The notes under the pieces were generated by a model that did not search any database, was not told the DNA's origin, and saw only the letters and a program-made list of their open reading frames with translations. From Odiellus spinosus (Eukaryota > Arthropoda > Arachnida > Opiliones > Phalangiidae): a stretch of 64,000 nt of DNA. Where the stretch lies: contig OY987234.1 of the NCBI GenBank assembly GCA_963920705.1, positions 3,250,851 to 3,314,850 of the forward strand. The letters run 5' to 3'. Of this stretch, positions 31,641 through 43,261 are shown piece by piece (within the stretch, counting starts at the first letter, position 1; each line of letters opens with the position of its first letter). The position numbers and the translations under genes are program-made.

Positions 31641-32064
31641 TTGTGTACTTTGGTTACGGTGCACCCCCTTAACAATCCAAATGATGAATACCATTCCAGG
31701 CTTTTTACAGTGTGTTACAGGGTTACATTAAAATACATGTATATTGATCCTGGATCATAAATGTTGACGATTGTTAGCTAAACAGAAGATATTTGGTACA
31801 GTATACATTCAGTCGCAGGATTGAGTTGAATAGAAATATGATTCATTAGAATGTTCTGTTATCCAGCAACGGGGCCTCATGCGCGACATGAAACGGCGTG
31901 AGACCCCTTAATTCCGAATGACGATGAAGGACTGAAGGAAATTCATCGACGAATGAATCGAGAAACTCTGGCCGATAAATTTATCTTGTCTCTGGAGTAG
32001 AACGGCTCTTTTTTTCCGTATTCTTATATGGGTCAAGATGCTGATGATTTTTTTTTTGTTCGCC
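31641..32064. other. Unassigned spacer
   Basis: No gene recognised; a T-run at 32048-32057 leads into the next element. Confidence 0.5.
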
Positions 32065-32067
32065 TAA

Positions 32068-33040
32068 AGGCCCATTCAAACTATAGGATTTTTGCTGAAA
32101 AACATGGGTTACAACTTTTGTTGTACAATTAATCGCGAAATGTGAAAGCCAAAGTGGTACAACTTTTGTTGATTCATCGACCGATTTCTGCTGTACAATT
32201 TTTGTCTATTTTCAAAGTGACCAATAGGAAAGTGACGTATTTAGCGGATAAATTGTTAGCGCCATTTTCACTAGCCTAGGCTTAACGCTTCGCGCAAATA
32301 GACGAATTCGAAATTGAAGAGGAACTTGCAGGGACACTCCTTACGTGCCGATCTCTTAAGAGATGTCAGTATTGTAGTTCCCATTCTGATCCTATTCTGA
32401 TTGGCTACGCTATGACGAGAGAGACAAACTAGGCGATCGATAATTCCTCCCCTCTACGCGTTTCCCATAGCAACGGGTGTAATGCCTGGATAGGTACGAG
32501 AGCGAGAGATAGAGTGAAGGGCAGGCGCGCCATCTATTGCGATAATTCATCATTATATTTGTACTACAAATGGCGTAGCCCCTAGAAGTTGGTTTATGAG
32601 TATGGACATTTCGAATTCGTCAATACTACTCTTTTTAGGGTTTGACATATTTTTGGCATTAAGAACACTTAATAGCGCAATTGAGGCCAAGGCTTTTTTT
32701 ATTGAATGGTTACTTCCATTTTAAATATAAAAATTTAATGACTTAAAATTTCAGCCAACTATTAAGCCTCGCCACAAAGTCATGATCTTTATAGCATACA
32801 GGAAGCAAAATAACAAAATGTAAACTTCAGTTCAGTTCAGACTTTTTTACCACCTCGTGGTTCCTTTTTTACCACTAGAAATCGAATTATGACATCATAG
32901 ATGGGGTGAAGTCGTCAAAATTACATTAGGAGTTGTGCAATTTTTGCGCCTCTGTGTGGAAACGAAGTTGTACAACTAAAATCGTAGAGCAAAAGTTGGG
33001 CGAGGGTTTTCAGCAAAAACTCTATAGTCTGAATGGGCCT
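32068..33040. mobile_element. PIF/Harbinger-type non-autonomous element
   Basis: 973 bp, TIRs AGGCCCATTCAAACTATAGG / right-end inverse AGGCCCATTCAGACTATAGA, continuing imperfectly for about 60 bp (GTTGTACAA motifs). Flanked by TAA (32065-32067, 33041-33043), the TWA target duplication of PIF/Harbinger. No transposase frame. Confidence 0.75.
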
Positions 33041-33715
33041 TAAATTTTCGGTGGAGTTTAGTTTTATGGAAGTGCGACAGCGCGGTACTGGTAAGATGTA
33101 CTGCTTCCGCTTATCATAGCCAATTTACTAAAATTAAATGGGTTTTAGATTAGTTAAGTGATTTTAATATAAAAAGTAGCCCAATTTTTGCGGTAAATTT
33201 CAATAATGAATTATTTGTGTAAAACCTTGAAATGCCTAAAATAATTATATTTTTCCGTCTGGATCGTTTAATTCTTCTTCGTATTATCGAACCGAATTCG
33301 TCACCCTGATCTTCAAATAATTAGGGTTAAATGTAGAACACTCAAAAGAACTTGACCTAGAACCAACTGACGAAGGATTTTTCTTAATATAATTCTGTGC
33401 GCTCTTTCCCGCGGTGAGGTCTCCCAGCTATCCCTTTTGTGCTATTGTCGCCACCTTGGAAAATGACCGCCCTAAAAGCTAAATCAAAATATATCCTTTT
33501 TTTTATTATATAAAAGAGTGGTCTTAAACTATTCCTTTGATTAACGTGCGTTTAATTCTCACTTATCCAAATATAATCAAGATGGTCTAAGGCTTCTAGA
33601 CTCTAAGCTTATTAAAAAATGCAAAACAAGTTTGATCGTTGCGGAATATGCTATTTATGCAATCTGTGCCACCCCTAGGCGAAAAGATGACTTAACTACC
33701 AAACTCCTGGGCGAC
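33041..33715. other. Unassigned spacer
   Basis: No gene recognised. Confidence 0.5.
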
Positions 33716-33838
33716 CGTTCCAAGCTCTTACCAACTGAGCTACTGAGGCTGTTAGAGCCTCATAGTGGCTCAGTTTTTATGTTGCACATCGTCCGAAAGG
33801 CATAGAGAAATCAATAATTTCGCCGTATTTGACGGAAG
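33716..33838 (-). repeat. tRNA-derived SINE-like copy 1
   Basis: The minus strand reads GTAGCTCAGTTGGTAAGAGC (box A of a Pol III promoter) near 33732-33751, preceded by a body reaching CTTCCGTCAAATACGG at 33838. No good box B was seen. Its body matches, inverted, the copy at 34035. Confidence 0.65.
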
Positions 33839-34034
33839 ACAAGTTAAGCTGGGGTTTACAATATTAAGAACTCTTGCGGATGATGTTAATTACTTAAGAG
33901 GTGGATGGTTTTCCAATCATCTTTTCGACTTGGCCACACATTGGTTAATTAGCATCATCAGCAACCGGTAATACAGGTGAGTCAAAAAGTTCTTAACTTA
34001 TTTAATATAATCAAACATATTTTAACCTATATGC

Positions 34035-34180
34035 CTTCCGTCAAATACGGAATCACCGATCCTCTTTGCCATTTGAACGTTGTATAAAATTAAAATTGAT
34101 GAGCTACTGTGAGGTTCTAACAGCCTCGGTAAGTCAGTTGGTAAGAGCGTGGGATGGTTAGCCAAGTGGTCGGTTTCTCT
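34035..34180 (+). repeat. tRNA-derived SINE-like copy 2, inverted
   Basis: Starts CTTCCGTCAAATACGG and runs to AAGTCAGTTGGTAAGAGC (34131-34148), a mutated box A, then a second box-A-like TAGCCAAGTGG (34158-34168). Together with copy 1 it forms an inverted pair with a 196-bp spacer. Confidence 0.65.
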
Positions 34181-34182
34181 AG

Positions 34183-34315
34183 GGCTTATAGCCAATAGCG
34201 CAGTTTCCTGAAGGCACATTTCCCAAAAGCACAGTTTCCAAAAGCGCAGTTCCCTAAATCATTTCTAAACCAGAGACGTCCATGAAATATTCTTATACTT
34301 GCACCTAATATCTTT
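34183..34315 (+). mobile_element. GCGCAG-repeat foldback element, left-end fragment
   Basis: TATAGCCAATAGCGCAGTTTCC, then AGCGCAG units and CCAGAGACGTCCATGAAATAT as in copies 1 and 2. Truncated near 34315; no right end. Confidence 0.75.
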
Positions 34316-34555
34316 GTAGATTACTTCCCTAATTAGATGGGAGAGCTAGTTTAAACATTGAGAGCCGACTGAAAAACTCTCAATGTGCGAAATAAAGGTG
34401 CGCAACGTTTTAGGAAAGGATAAATAGGGTTTTTAATAGAATGAAAATGGTTACAAATGTTGAACGTTTAAACTTAGAAGTATTATATTTATCGAAATTT
34501 AGTTTAGAATTATACATATTATAATTAGATTGTTAACTTTAAATTACAAGTATTA

Positions 34556-34706
34556 AAAACAGAGAATTAACATTATTACATTAGATAAATGGGAAGCGAA
34601 GGATTAAACAAGTTGGGCAATGAACCAAATATTATATTTTACACTCCCCACTAATAATGTTAAACCTGACACTAGTTAGTAATTTCCAATGAGTGAAATG
34701 GGACGC
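34556..34706. repeat. Direct repeat R, copy 1
   Basis: AAAACAGAGAATTAACATTA to GGGACGCCTTATTA; recurs at 35173-35345 with a few substitutions and an 8-bp insertion (GATGAGTG). Possibly LTR-derived. Confidence 0.8.
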
Positions 34707-34710
34707 CTTA

Positions 34711-34956
34711 TTATGTTACCTGATTATTTTCTTCGCGGCCCTTTATAACTACCGTGACTACACCAAGTTTCCACATCTGTCTAGAGATCCTTTCCTCATG
34801 GACCATGACCACTTCACCTACTTTAATTTCTCTTTTAGTTTTGATTAGTAGAACATATGGTGTGCGTTGTTTAGTTCCATTAGATATTCTTGACGCCAGC
34901 GTTTCCACTGTTGGAGATAACGATGGCTCTCTAAAACTCAGAAGACCTACTTTCAC
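34711..34956 (-). pseudogene. BEL/Pao integrase C-terminal fragment
   Basis: KVGEVVMVHEERISRQMWKL followed by GVVTVVIKGRE is the signature of the C-terminal DUF5641-type domain of BEL/Pao integrase. About 80 codons, detached from any other BEL domain. Confidence 0.8.
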
Positions 34957-35011
34957 CTACTAAAATATACATTGCGTTATCTACTATTGTTTTTTGTTAT
35001 CTTGAATATAA

Positions 35012-35105
35012 ACCATTGCAGATCTTTTGACAAAGCCACTGACCAAAGAAAGACTTAAACATCTAATGACGAAGGCAGATATAATAGAACGCCATCGAGA
35101 AGGGG
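35012..35105 (+). pseudogene. Copia pol 3' end fragment
   Basis: ADLLTKPLTKERLKHLMTKA is the conserved end of Copia RNase H. It is followed by a 60-bp block (35106-35170) that repeats the sequence at 34908-34975. Confidence 0.75.
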
Positions 35106-35172
35106 TGTTGGAGATAACGATGGCTCCCTAAAACTCAGACCTACTTTCACCTACTAAAATAGACATTTTTTA

Positions 35173-35345
35173 TTATTAAAAACAGAGAATTAACATTATT
35201 ACATTAGATAAATAGGAAGCGAAGGATTAAACAAGTTTGGCAATGAACCATATATTATATTTTACACTCCTCACTAATAATGTTAAACTTGACACTAGTA
35301 AGTAATTTCCAATGAGTAGATGAGTGAAATGGGACGCCTTATTAA
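35173..35345. repeat. Direct repeat R, copy 2
   Basis: Second copy of the 34556-34706 sequence; the pair plus the duplicated 34908/35106 block appear in permuted order. Confidence 0.8.
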
Positions 35346-35423
35346 CAGTTAAGATTAAAAGTCTCGTTCCTTATTCTATACCTACTATATAGTATATGTT
35401 CCTAAATTGGGTGGAAGCCTCCT
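35346..35423 (+). pseudogene. Copia 3 protease end, left of insertion
   Basis: Reads YVPKLGGSLL just before 35424 and continues as SVHKLATTG at 37458 once the insertion and one TCCT copy are skipped. Confidence 0.8.
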
Positions 35424-37457
35424 GGGTCATTCCTCGTGAATTCACGCATGCATGTCACCCGGGGTAAACCGATTTTTATGATATTTCACTCACACTTTCG
35501 TCTATGTTAGAAACTAACTTTTGTAGATTTTGAGCTTAAAACACTAAGTACTTTTTGAAATACGCCGGTTTAATCACTACCCCACGTTTATGGCTTCCGA
35601 TTTTACCGAATTTGTCTCCCTTATCATAAATTTGAATAACTTTCAATCTAATCGTTATAGCGTTATGAAAATTTGGTATCTTACCTAAAATAATGCGCAG
35701 AACCCAGTGGTATGGCCCAAATTATTATCAAAATTCCCGTTTCTATTTTATTAGCGCGTAAAGGGAAAAAATATTTTTTGGGGGGTTACATTTCGAGCCC
35801 TGGAAAGCGATGAGGGCAGGCCATACACCCATCGATATTAATATCGTTACGAAGCCCAGAAACAGGGCATTCTATTGATCTAAAAAAATTTGGGGTAAGG
35901 GGAGTTTTCGAGATATGGTGGCCCAAATACTTATTTTTTGAATTTTGCGAAATTTTCACTTTCTTGAAAAATTATCACTTTTATTAATTTGAATAACTTT
36001 TAATCTAATCATTATAGCTATATGAAAACTTGGTTTCTAGCGTAAAGGAATGTGGAGAAAATATTCTCAAAATTTGCGTTTTCACTTTAATAACGTGTAA
36101 AGCGAAAACATGTTTTTGGTGGATTACATTCGGAGCCCTAAATTAATATCATACGAAGCCCAGAAACTGGGTATTCTATTGACCCAAAAATATTTTGGAG
36201 TAAGTTGGTGTGCTACATTTGCTGGACCAAATACTGATATAGGTAATTTTACGAAATTTCTACATTTAGGAACAGATAAATAATTTATTTATAAAATTTT
36301 TACAAGAAAATATCTTACAACAATATACATTTTTGTCCTTTATTCATCAAAATATAAAGTTAATGACTCTAGCGATACCTATTAGAATGGATTACGAAGT
36401 TTTTGTGTCGAAACATGTATGCTCTACGAATGAAAGACAATGCATGCTACATGGGTCCGACAAATGTCCTGGAAAATAACAAGTTTCAAACTACCTCATG
36501 ACATTATTCGAAGAGAAGGACATAGATTCTAATGATGAAATTACATCATCAAGTTAAGGCTACACGTTGGTGGGCGAACCAAATTAATTTTCGTTAAAGA
36601 AAGCACCGGCGATTTCATTTTTAACTTTTCCGAACGTATTAGTTTAGCAATTATACACGATTTCATTGCCAAATCACAGGACTCATTTTACGAAAACTAA
36701 AAGAACTTCCGGAAGGCCACGTTGTGGCTTTGCAGGAAACTACTCGTTCATTGTCCAAGATGCTGTGCAATGCAAGGTTTCCACTGGGAGAATAGTCAAG
36801 CAACCTTGCATCCATTCGATGCATACTACAAGACTGGGATAAAATTGAACTGTTGCAATGTTACCAAATTAAATGGACCAAATTTTCATTTAGATTAAAA
36901 GTTATTCAAATTAATAAAAGTGATAATTTTCCTAGAAAGTGAAAATTTCGCAAAATTCAAAAATCAGTATTTGGCCCACCATATTTCGAAAGCCCCCCTT
37001 ACCCCAAAATTTTTTGGATCAATAGAATGCCCTGCTTCTGGGCTTCGTAATGATATTAATATCGATGGGTGTATGGCCTGCCCACATCGCTTTCCAGGGC
37101 CCCAAATGTGACCCCCCAAAAAAATATTTTTTCACTTTACGCGCTAATAGAAACGGGAATTTTGAGAATAATTTGGGCCATACCACTGGGTTCTGCGCAT
37201 TATTTTAGGTACGAAACCAAATTTTCATAACGCTATAACGATTAGATTGAAAGTTATTCGAATTTATGCTAATTGAGACAAATTCGGAAAAAAACGTGGG
37301 GTAGTGGTTAAACCGGCGTATTTCAAAAAGTACTTAATGTTTTAAGCTCAAAATCGACAAAAGTTAGTTTCAAACATAGACGAAAGTGCGTTTAGAATTT
37401 CATAAAAATCGGTTGACCCCGGGTGACATGCATGGGTGAATTCACATGGAATGACCC
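35424..37457. mobile_element. 2.0-kb DNA transposon with ~600-bp inverted repeats
   Basis: Arms 35424-36033 and 36868-37457 are inverted copies starting GGGTCATTCC; the arms also contain GCATGTCACCCGGGGT and ATCGATATTAATATCG-type blocks. Target duplication TCCT (35420-35423, 37458-37461). A 140-bp part of the left arm is tandemly repeated at 36130-36270. The centre holds a transposase relic. It is inserted precisely in Copia 3. Confidence 0.85.
36400..36865 (+). pseudogene. Transposase-like relic inside the 2.0-kb element
   Basis: Three frames carry collinear pieces: CMLHGSDKCPGK and YLMTLFEEKDIDSNDEI (36420-36550), HDFIAKSQDSFYEN and LKELPEGHVVAL (36655-36745), YSFIVQDAVQ (36745-36775) and ENSQATLHPFDAYYKTG (36790-36840). 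This motif series is familiar from a widespread arthropod transposon-encoded protein with a conserved QDAVQGFHW-type block. I do not assign a superfamily. The 4-bp duplication would fit Sola- or Chapaev-like elements. Confidence 0.6.
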
Positions 37458-38430
37458 TCCTGTCTGTTCACAAGCTAGCGACAACTGGTCACAGAATAGT
37501 ATTTGAAGGAGACAGATGTTACATCTTCGACGGTCCAAGAGTAGCGGCTACAGCAGTCATGGAAGGATGGCTATACCGGTTACGTTATAAAGAGACTGCT
37601 AAATCCTGTGGCATATAAGGATGGGTCATCGGGATCCGGCTGCTCTTAAGAGAATACAACAAGACCTTTTAGCGGCGGGGATGAAGCTCCGTCATTGTGA
37701 TTATCAGTTGCTTTGCGAACACTATCAAAGGAAAGATGTCCTCTACTCCATTCACGAACGTTTCAACAACAAGAAGTCAAAGACCATTAGAGCTCATTTA
37801 TACGGATGTTTACGGACCAATGAAGACAGCTACTATCAGTAGATATAAATATCTGATAACGTTTATCGACGTTTATTCACGTTATACCCATTCTTATCTG
37901 GCCACGAACAAAAGCGATGTCTTCCCGAAAATACAAGAGTTCATTGCAATGGCAAACAATTAATTTCAACGAAAGCCAAGGGTAATTCGATCCGATAACG
38001 GAGGAGAATATGTAAACAAATACCTTGAAGCATACCTCAAACAAGAAGGTATTGAGCACCACACAAGTCCCTCAAACAAGAAGGTATTGAGCACCACACA
38101 ACAGTCCCTCAAACAAGATTATTGAGCACCACACAACAGTCCCATAACACCAGAACAAAACGGAGTGGCTGAAAGGAAGAATAGATCTATTATTGAGATG
38201 GCTTAATGTATGTTGTTAGATGCCAACCTGGATGATTCATTTTGGGGATGAGCCACTATGACGGCTACGTATCAGCAGAACCGTTTTCCTTCAAGGCCAA
38301 TTGTTAAAACTCCATACGAACTTTGGAATGGGTCCATACCGAAGATTGGACACATACGTGTCTTCGGTAGTAAAGCCTTTTCCTACGTCCCGAAGGAGAG
38401 ATCTAAATGGGATGACAGAGCCATATAGGG
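37458..38430 (+). pseudogene. Copia 3 integrase remnant
   Basis: SVHKLATTGHRIVFEGDRCY (post-protease), then a GAG-pre-integrase area with stops (37618), YTDVYGPMKT and FIDVYSRYT (first catalytic D), VIRSDNGGEYVN (second D), PEQNGVAERKNRS (E) and IPKIGHIRVFGSKAFSYVP. At least five stops or shifts. A local triplication interrupts the core at 38036-38142. Confidence 0.88.
38036..38142. repeat. 35-37-bp triplication inside Copia 3 integrase
   Basis: CTCAAACAAGAAGGTATTGA units start at 38036, 38071 and 38108 (lengths 35, 37, 35); the last has a 2-bp deletion. Confidence 0.92.
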
Positions 38431-38439
38431 AATTTATTT

Positions 38440-38970
38440 TCTGGCCAAAATATTCTTTAGTTTGATCATCACTGATGCACTTCCAGATTAGTTTTAGGTC
38501 CTCGTTAGGTCTGATGAACGTTTTAGTGTTATTCGAAAATATGATATGTGGAATTCCTTTTCTTGCCACGATTCTTTGAAAGGCCAGGATAAGTTCATAA
38601 GTGTTGAGGAATGGTACAAGTTCGAGGTGGATGGCTCTTGTCACCGCGCAGGTACACAGACTAATACACGCCTTTTCGAGATTTTCACCACGTTTTACGT
38701 AGACTGGTCCCGCGAAGTCGAGTCCAAAAGGTGGCGATTCTTCAATCCTTTCTCTAGGTAGCGGTGCTGCACCTGGTTTTGCTCGAAATCGTCTTGATGA
38801 CTGCCTTTACGACTTGGCGAGCAGCAATAATACAAAATCTTACGCGAGATTGTGTTAATGTTGCTTGAAGACCAGAGTGATGAACTTGCCAATGACTTCT
38901 GCTGATTAGCAATTGAGTTAGTCTCTGGTTCTTATTTAAGATTATAGAACGCTTTTCCTCCTCCGCTAGT
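38440..38970 (-). pseudogene. BEL 1 integrase remnant
   Basis: The minus strand reads SHWQVHHSGLQATL (zinc domain), then in another frame ESPPFGLDFAGPVYVK, AVTRAIHLELVP (BEL hallmark), ILAFQRIVARKG and FSNNTKTF, where the second catalytic D is N. It abuts Copia 3 at about 38440. Confidence 0.85.
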
Positions 38971-39684
38971 CATGATTGGAGCAAGAATCCTCCTGCAGAT
39001 AGTAGCAACAGTAAATAGAAAAGAGTCGGTTTCTTCCCTAAAATGCCGAGATGCATTGTTAGAGGGGATATGGAAAAGCATACTTCAACCCCCCCCCCCT
39101 CCTAGAATAACCGAATCGCCACTTTTCGGAACGAAATGTAGTCCGAATGAGAGTTTTTATTTATCCCGGCGTCGTCTACTTATTTCTCGTTTTATTATGG
39201 AGGTGACGCAACGTGCGGGGATTGCTCATGGATTACATGACCAAATATCTCAATTTAGCTTCCAGAGCGTCTTAACTGACCAAGGCCTATAGTTGATACG
39301 CCTATGATATCATCAGTTTGTACAGGTTTAAAGTTAAATATTTAATAAAAAAAATTGCTTGGGTGCCCTGATTTGTCTGCTTAAGTTTAGAATCAAGCAT
39401 CATGTCCCGTTTTTCAGCCATACTCATTTAGCACGGTAGTTGGTTTTTGTCGGTTCGAAGTTTCCGACTCCCAATATATTACCGTCGCTTTTATATAAGC
39501 GGAAACGCAAGCCGTCGGCGGAGGATTTTTTCTCTCTCTCTCTCTCGCTCTCTAGTGTCTACCCATGATCCTTTGCAGCGGAAGTACGAAACGTGCAATC
39601 TCAAGAAAAGATTACTCATTTCTTTCAGCTACGATTGGTTACTCCATTTTAAGGGGGAAGAAGCAACAAACAAGGCGCGATGCA
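38971..39684. other. Unassigned insertion inside BEL 1
   Basis: Interrupts the BEL reading between zinc domain and upstream linker. Contains a C-run (39091-39100), a CT microsatellite (39530-39550) and a GGTTCGAA motif at 39453 near TAGCACGGTAGTTGG; Pol III-like but too close to be a normal pair. Ends not resolved. Confidence 0.4.
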
Positions 39685-41250
39685 TTAGCAACGCTTAAAT
39701 TCAAGGGAAGAAACAGTCTCTCTTCTATTTGCTATTGATAATAGTACTTCTTGGTTCAATCTCGGTTTCAATGTAGCGATCTTGGAATCCTTTTTTACCT
39801 CTTTCCCTTTTGATAAGGCTACGATTTCGTTCCAATAGTCTAGTTCTTGTGTGTCTCTGATCCATTTTATTTCTGAAAGGCTCATCTCTTCAGCAGTGAT
39901 CGGACCCTTTTCTGCGTGACGTTTGAATTTTAGGTTGACAAATCTTTGGAGATATGGGATAATTCTAGGAATCTTGTTCATTGACGTGTATTTATTCAAA
40001 TCTATTAGATTATGTAGTCCAGAAGGTTCTGCGGTTAGCGTAGCGACTACAATCTACCTTTTTTCCGACTCTAGATCATCTTTTATATCACTTAGCTGTT
40101 CCTGTGATGGCCACTCGTTTCATTCCGTCTTTAGCCAAACTGGTCCCTCCCAACAATGTCGGCTTACAGCCAGGTCTTTTGTCTTTGCACCTCTAGAAGG
40201 AATATCAGCTGGGTTGTTGACTCCAGCACAGTGGCGCCAGTCGTTACCGGATGATATGTCCGTTATTTGTTTGACTCTGTTTTGCACGAATGGTCTCCAT
40301 ACTTTGGCTTCTCCTTTAATCCAGTAGAGAGCTATCATTGAGTCTGACCAGTAGAATTCTGGGATTTCAACCCTGCGTCTTCTGCTTTTAATGGTGCTAC
40401 TCGAGTTTTAGAGGTCATGAATGATACACCAATTTTTCCAGAATCCGTGACGTGTCGCAAATAGAACACAGCTGCATATGCTTTAGAACTAGCATCGCAC
40501 AAGGTATGTAGTTCTTTGTGGATTATGGTTTCTTCACCTTGAAAGTAGCAGCGATGAAGTTTGATTTTGCTAATAGCAGGCATTTATTTACGCCATTCTT
40601 CGAATTCCTTCTTCAGCGGTTCCTTTAGTTCTTCGTCCCACTTCAAATTCAGTTTCCATAGTAGCTGAAACATGATCTTTGCTCGAATGACGTACGGTGA
40701 TATTATTCTCATAGGATCGTATATTTGCGACACTGCACTGAAAACTTGCCGCTTGGTATAGGTGTTATGGTGCGAAATGTTTCGGATAATTTTGAAAGGT
40801 CAAATGTGAATTCATCCAAGTCCGGATTCCATAGCAACCCCAAAACTTTCTAATTTCCTGTTTCAGTCTCTGGATTTAAGTGTGCTAAGTTTCCAGTTTT
40901 TTCGCATTCTTCGCACCACCAGGTGCGTAACTCTGGAGAATTGGTGGTCCATTTTCTCAAATTCATAGTTGCTCCTTTCATAATCTTGGAAGCTGAGTTT
41001 GATAAATGATACGCTTTGTCTACATTTTCCGCGCCGCTAGCAAAATCGTCGACGTATTAGTCTTCATTTAGCGATTGGACCGTATTCTCTTCTTCTCTAG
41101 CGTATTTTTTGATGTGCATGTTGATAGTAGCCGCTTGCCCGGTTAGTGCGGAAGGTCATAAGTTCCAGGAGTGCGAATTTCTTTGTTGGGCACCCTTTCA
41201 GCGATTCCTAGCTGCAACTGTTCGTCGATCACACCCTTGTAGGCAGAGTA
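39685..41250 (-). pseudogene. BEL 1 reverse transcriptase, RNase H and linker, 3' part
   Basis: Pieces on the minus strand: RT with SPYVIRAKIMFQ-type thumb, catalytic YVDDFASG at about 41055 directly after an in-frame stop, LRKWTTNSPELR, RNase H with HTLCDASSKAYAAVFYLR (40500), WRPFVQNRVKQI and NPADIPSRG (40200-40300), then WLPH-type linker SEIKWIRDTQE (39870). Many frameshifts. It continues at 44594 after the 3.3-kb insertion is removed. Confidence 0.88.
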
Positions 41251-41406
41251 CCCTTACAAAAACTTTCTTTGGAATCCTTAAGAGATTTTAATGGGAATTT
41301 CTTTTGGAAATCCGAAAGGTATCCTTTGGAAAAATGGGGAATATTGGCCCCTTTTTCTTAAGACATTAAAGGGAAAACCTAAAGAAATTTCTTTGGAAAA
41401 GACTTT

Positions 41407-41590
41407 GGAATATCTAAAGGGATTTCCAAAGAAATTTCTTTGGAAATACCTATGGAATATCTTAAGGGATTTCCAAAGAAATTTCTTTGGAAATACCTAT
41501 GGAATATCTTAAGGGATTTCCAAAGAAATTTCTTTGGAAGTCCCTTTGGAATATCTTAAGGGAATTCCAAAGAAATTTCTTTGGAAATGT
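41407..41590. repeat. 47-bp palindromic tandem repeat near left end
   Basis: Unit GGAATATCTTAAGGGATTTC followed by CAAAGAAATTTCTTTGG; starts at 41407, 41454, 41501 and 41548. Weaker units extend left to 41260. One inverted unit lies at the right end (44545-44565). Confidence 0.92.
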
Positions 41591-43261
41591 CATTATGTTA
41601 GTATTCTAATTTTTAATGGTAAATAAAATACCCGTCTAATTAATATCGAAATACGAACTTTGAAAATTTTTAAATCCAATTTATTATTCTTTTAAAGCCG
41701 ATCCATTTTAAATTTTAGTTTTTGTTTTACTCGTAGTTTCTTTAATATTGTCTTGTAAAGTCCTTTTTACCATATTTATTCGCACAAAATATTTTTGGCA
41801 TATATGATCTAAAATATGTTAAAATAATTTTAAAGTTTACTTGGACAAAATGGTTTTGCAAACCATTTAATTTTCAACTATAATCTAAATTTAAATAAAA
41901 TCCCAACTTACCCGTAATAGAACATATTTTTGCTAGATCCAATTAATAAAAGGTTTCTTGCAAAAAATGTTGCATTTCCATTGGCAGAAAATTCGGTATT
42001 CAATATCTTCGGCTTAAGTACTGACTCTACACTACCATTCAAAACCTATGTTAAAGAAAAATACAGTAAAATTTTTGAAATTTACACAAATCTTGACGAA
42101 CCTTTTCAAAAGTGTCGGTGTGTTCTAGGAAGTTTGCTTATATTTCTCAAACTTGCCTTTATGAGAGCGCTAACTCAGATTGAGCAACCTCGGTACTTTC
42201 TTAGTGTAAAGCGGGATCCTTTTCATTAACCAAAGCCACATCAATTTCATTTTAACTATTAGCCGAATAATTTTCGTGACCATAATCTGAAAACTTTTAA
42301 TCGCAAAAAGGCTTAGATGAAACAAAATAGTAAGAAAACTATTGACAAAACTTACGATTTGGTAATGTTGATTAAGGTATTGGTATTATTTTACCCATAA
42401 ATCGACCAATAAATTATTACTTGTCTACATTCATTCGTGCCTAAATATAAAAAAGTATACATTTTAGTTTTAAGTAATAGAAATAATGTACATTTATGAG
42501 TTTGAAAAATGGACCAAAACTAAATTCCTAAAGAACTTAAGACTATTTTAGAGTACATTTTTAAGAATATTATTAGAAAGTATAGAGCCAACGGGAAATA
42601 CAGAGTTAGCCTGAAGAGAGGTGGACAAATGAACAAAGGTAAAAGAAAAAAAAAAAAAAAGAAAAAAAACCGGTTGTAAGGGCTGGTTCATCTCATCTCC
42701 AATGTTCAGTATAAATAAATTGTGCATCATAGCTCTCTTTATAACCGCTAAAATAAGACTTCCGAGAGCTTTGACACCCACTGATATTTCTAGGAGAACC
42801 AGATGCCTTTTTTGGGGTAAAACGTTTCTCAGTAGTACAGATGGGATATAATAAGAATTCATTCTAGAAAATCGAACCCTTTTGCCTGTATTAACGCAAA
42901 CAAGTCAGTACGCTGACGCCAATAGATAAAGATTTTTATTCACGTGATAGTAGCTTTGTACGCGCTTCAATCTAAAACTGAATTTTAGGTGCTTAATATA
43001 TCGGTTAATCAAAATAACACTATAGCATAAAAGTCGGAGGCCCAAGTCAATAATTATAGTTAAGTTGCTTTTCAATGATAAAATTAGCCCTCTTAAACTT
43101 GAGTAAATGGTTAAACAAAAACGGGGATAAACGAATCTCAAACATCTAATTATGAGTCGTTTGTAATCTCCATACTTTATAAAGGGCTACTCATTTAATG
43201 GTTTTGGTCAATATCTTCAACTCTCTAATAAATAAAACAAATATTAAGTGTATATACTAAC
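41591..43261. other. Interior of the 3.3-kb element, no firm gene
   Basis: AT-rich. A plus-strand frame at 41930-42229 (FNIFGLSTDSTLPFKTYVKE) and a minus-strand frame at 42905-43141 have no recognised family. A-rich run at 42644-42668. Confidence 0.4.

Noticed and set aside
38291..38430. Minus-strand extension of the BEL 1 integrase frame
   Set aside because: This part is antisense to Copia 3 integrase; the BEL similarity stops near 38440.
39390..39470. tRNA gene or SINE from box A/B-like motifs
   Set aside because: The motifs are only about 15 bp apart and no cloverleaf can be drawn.
41930..42229. 99-codon open frame inside the 3.3-kb element
   Set aside because: No recognised family, no clear start context or splice pattern; kept only as a remark.
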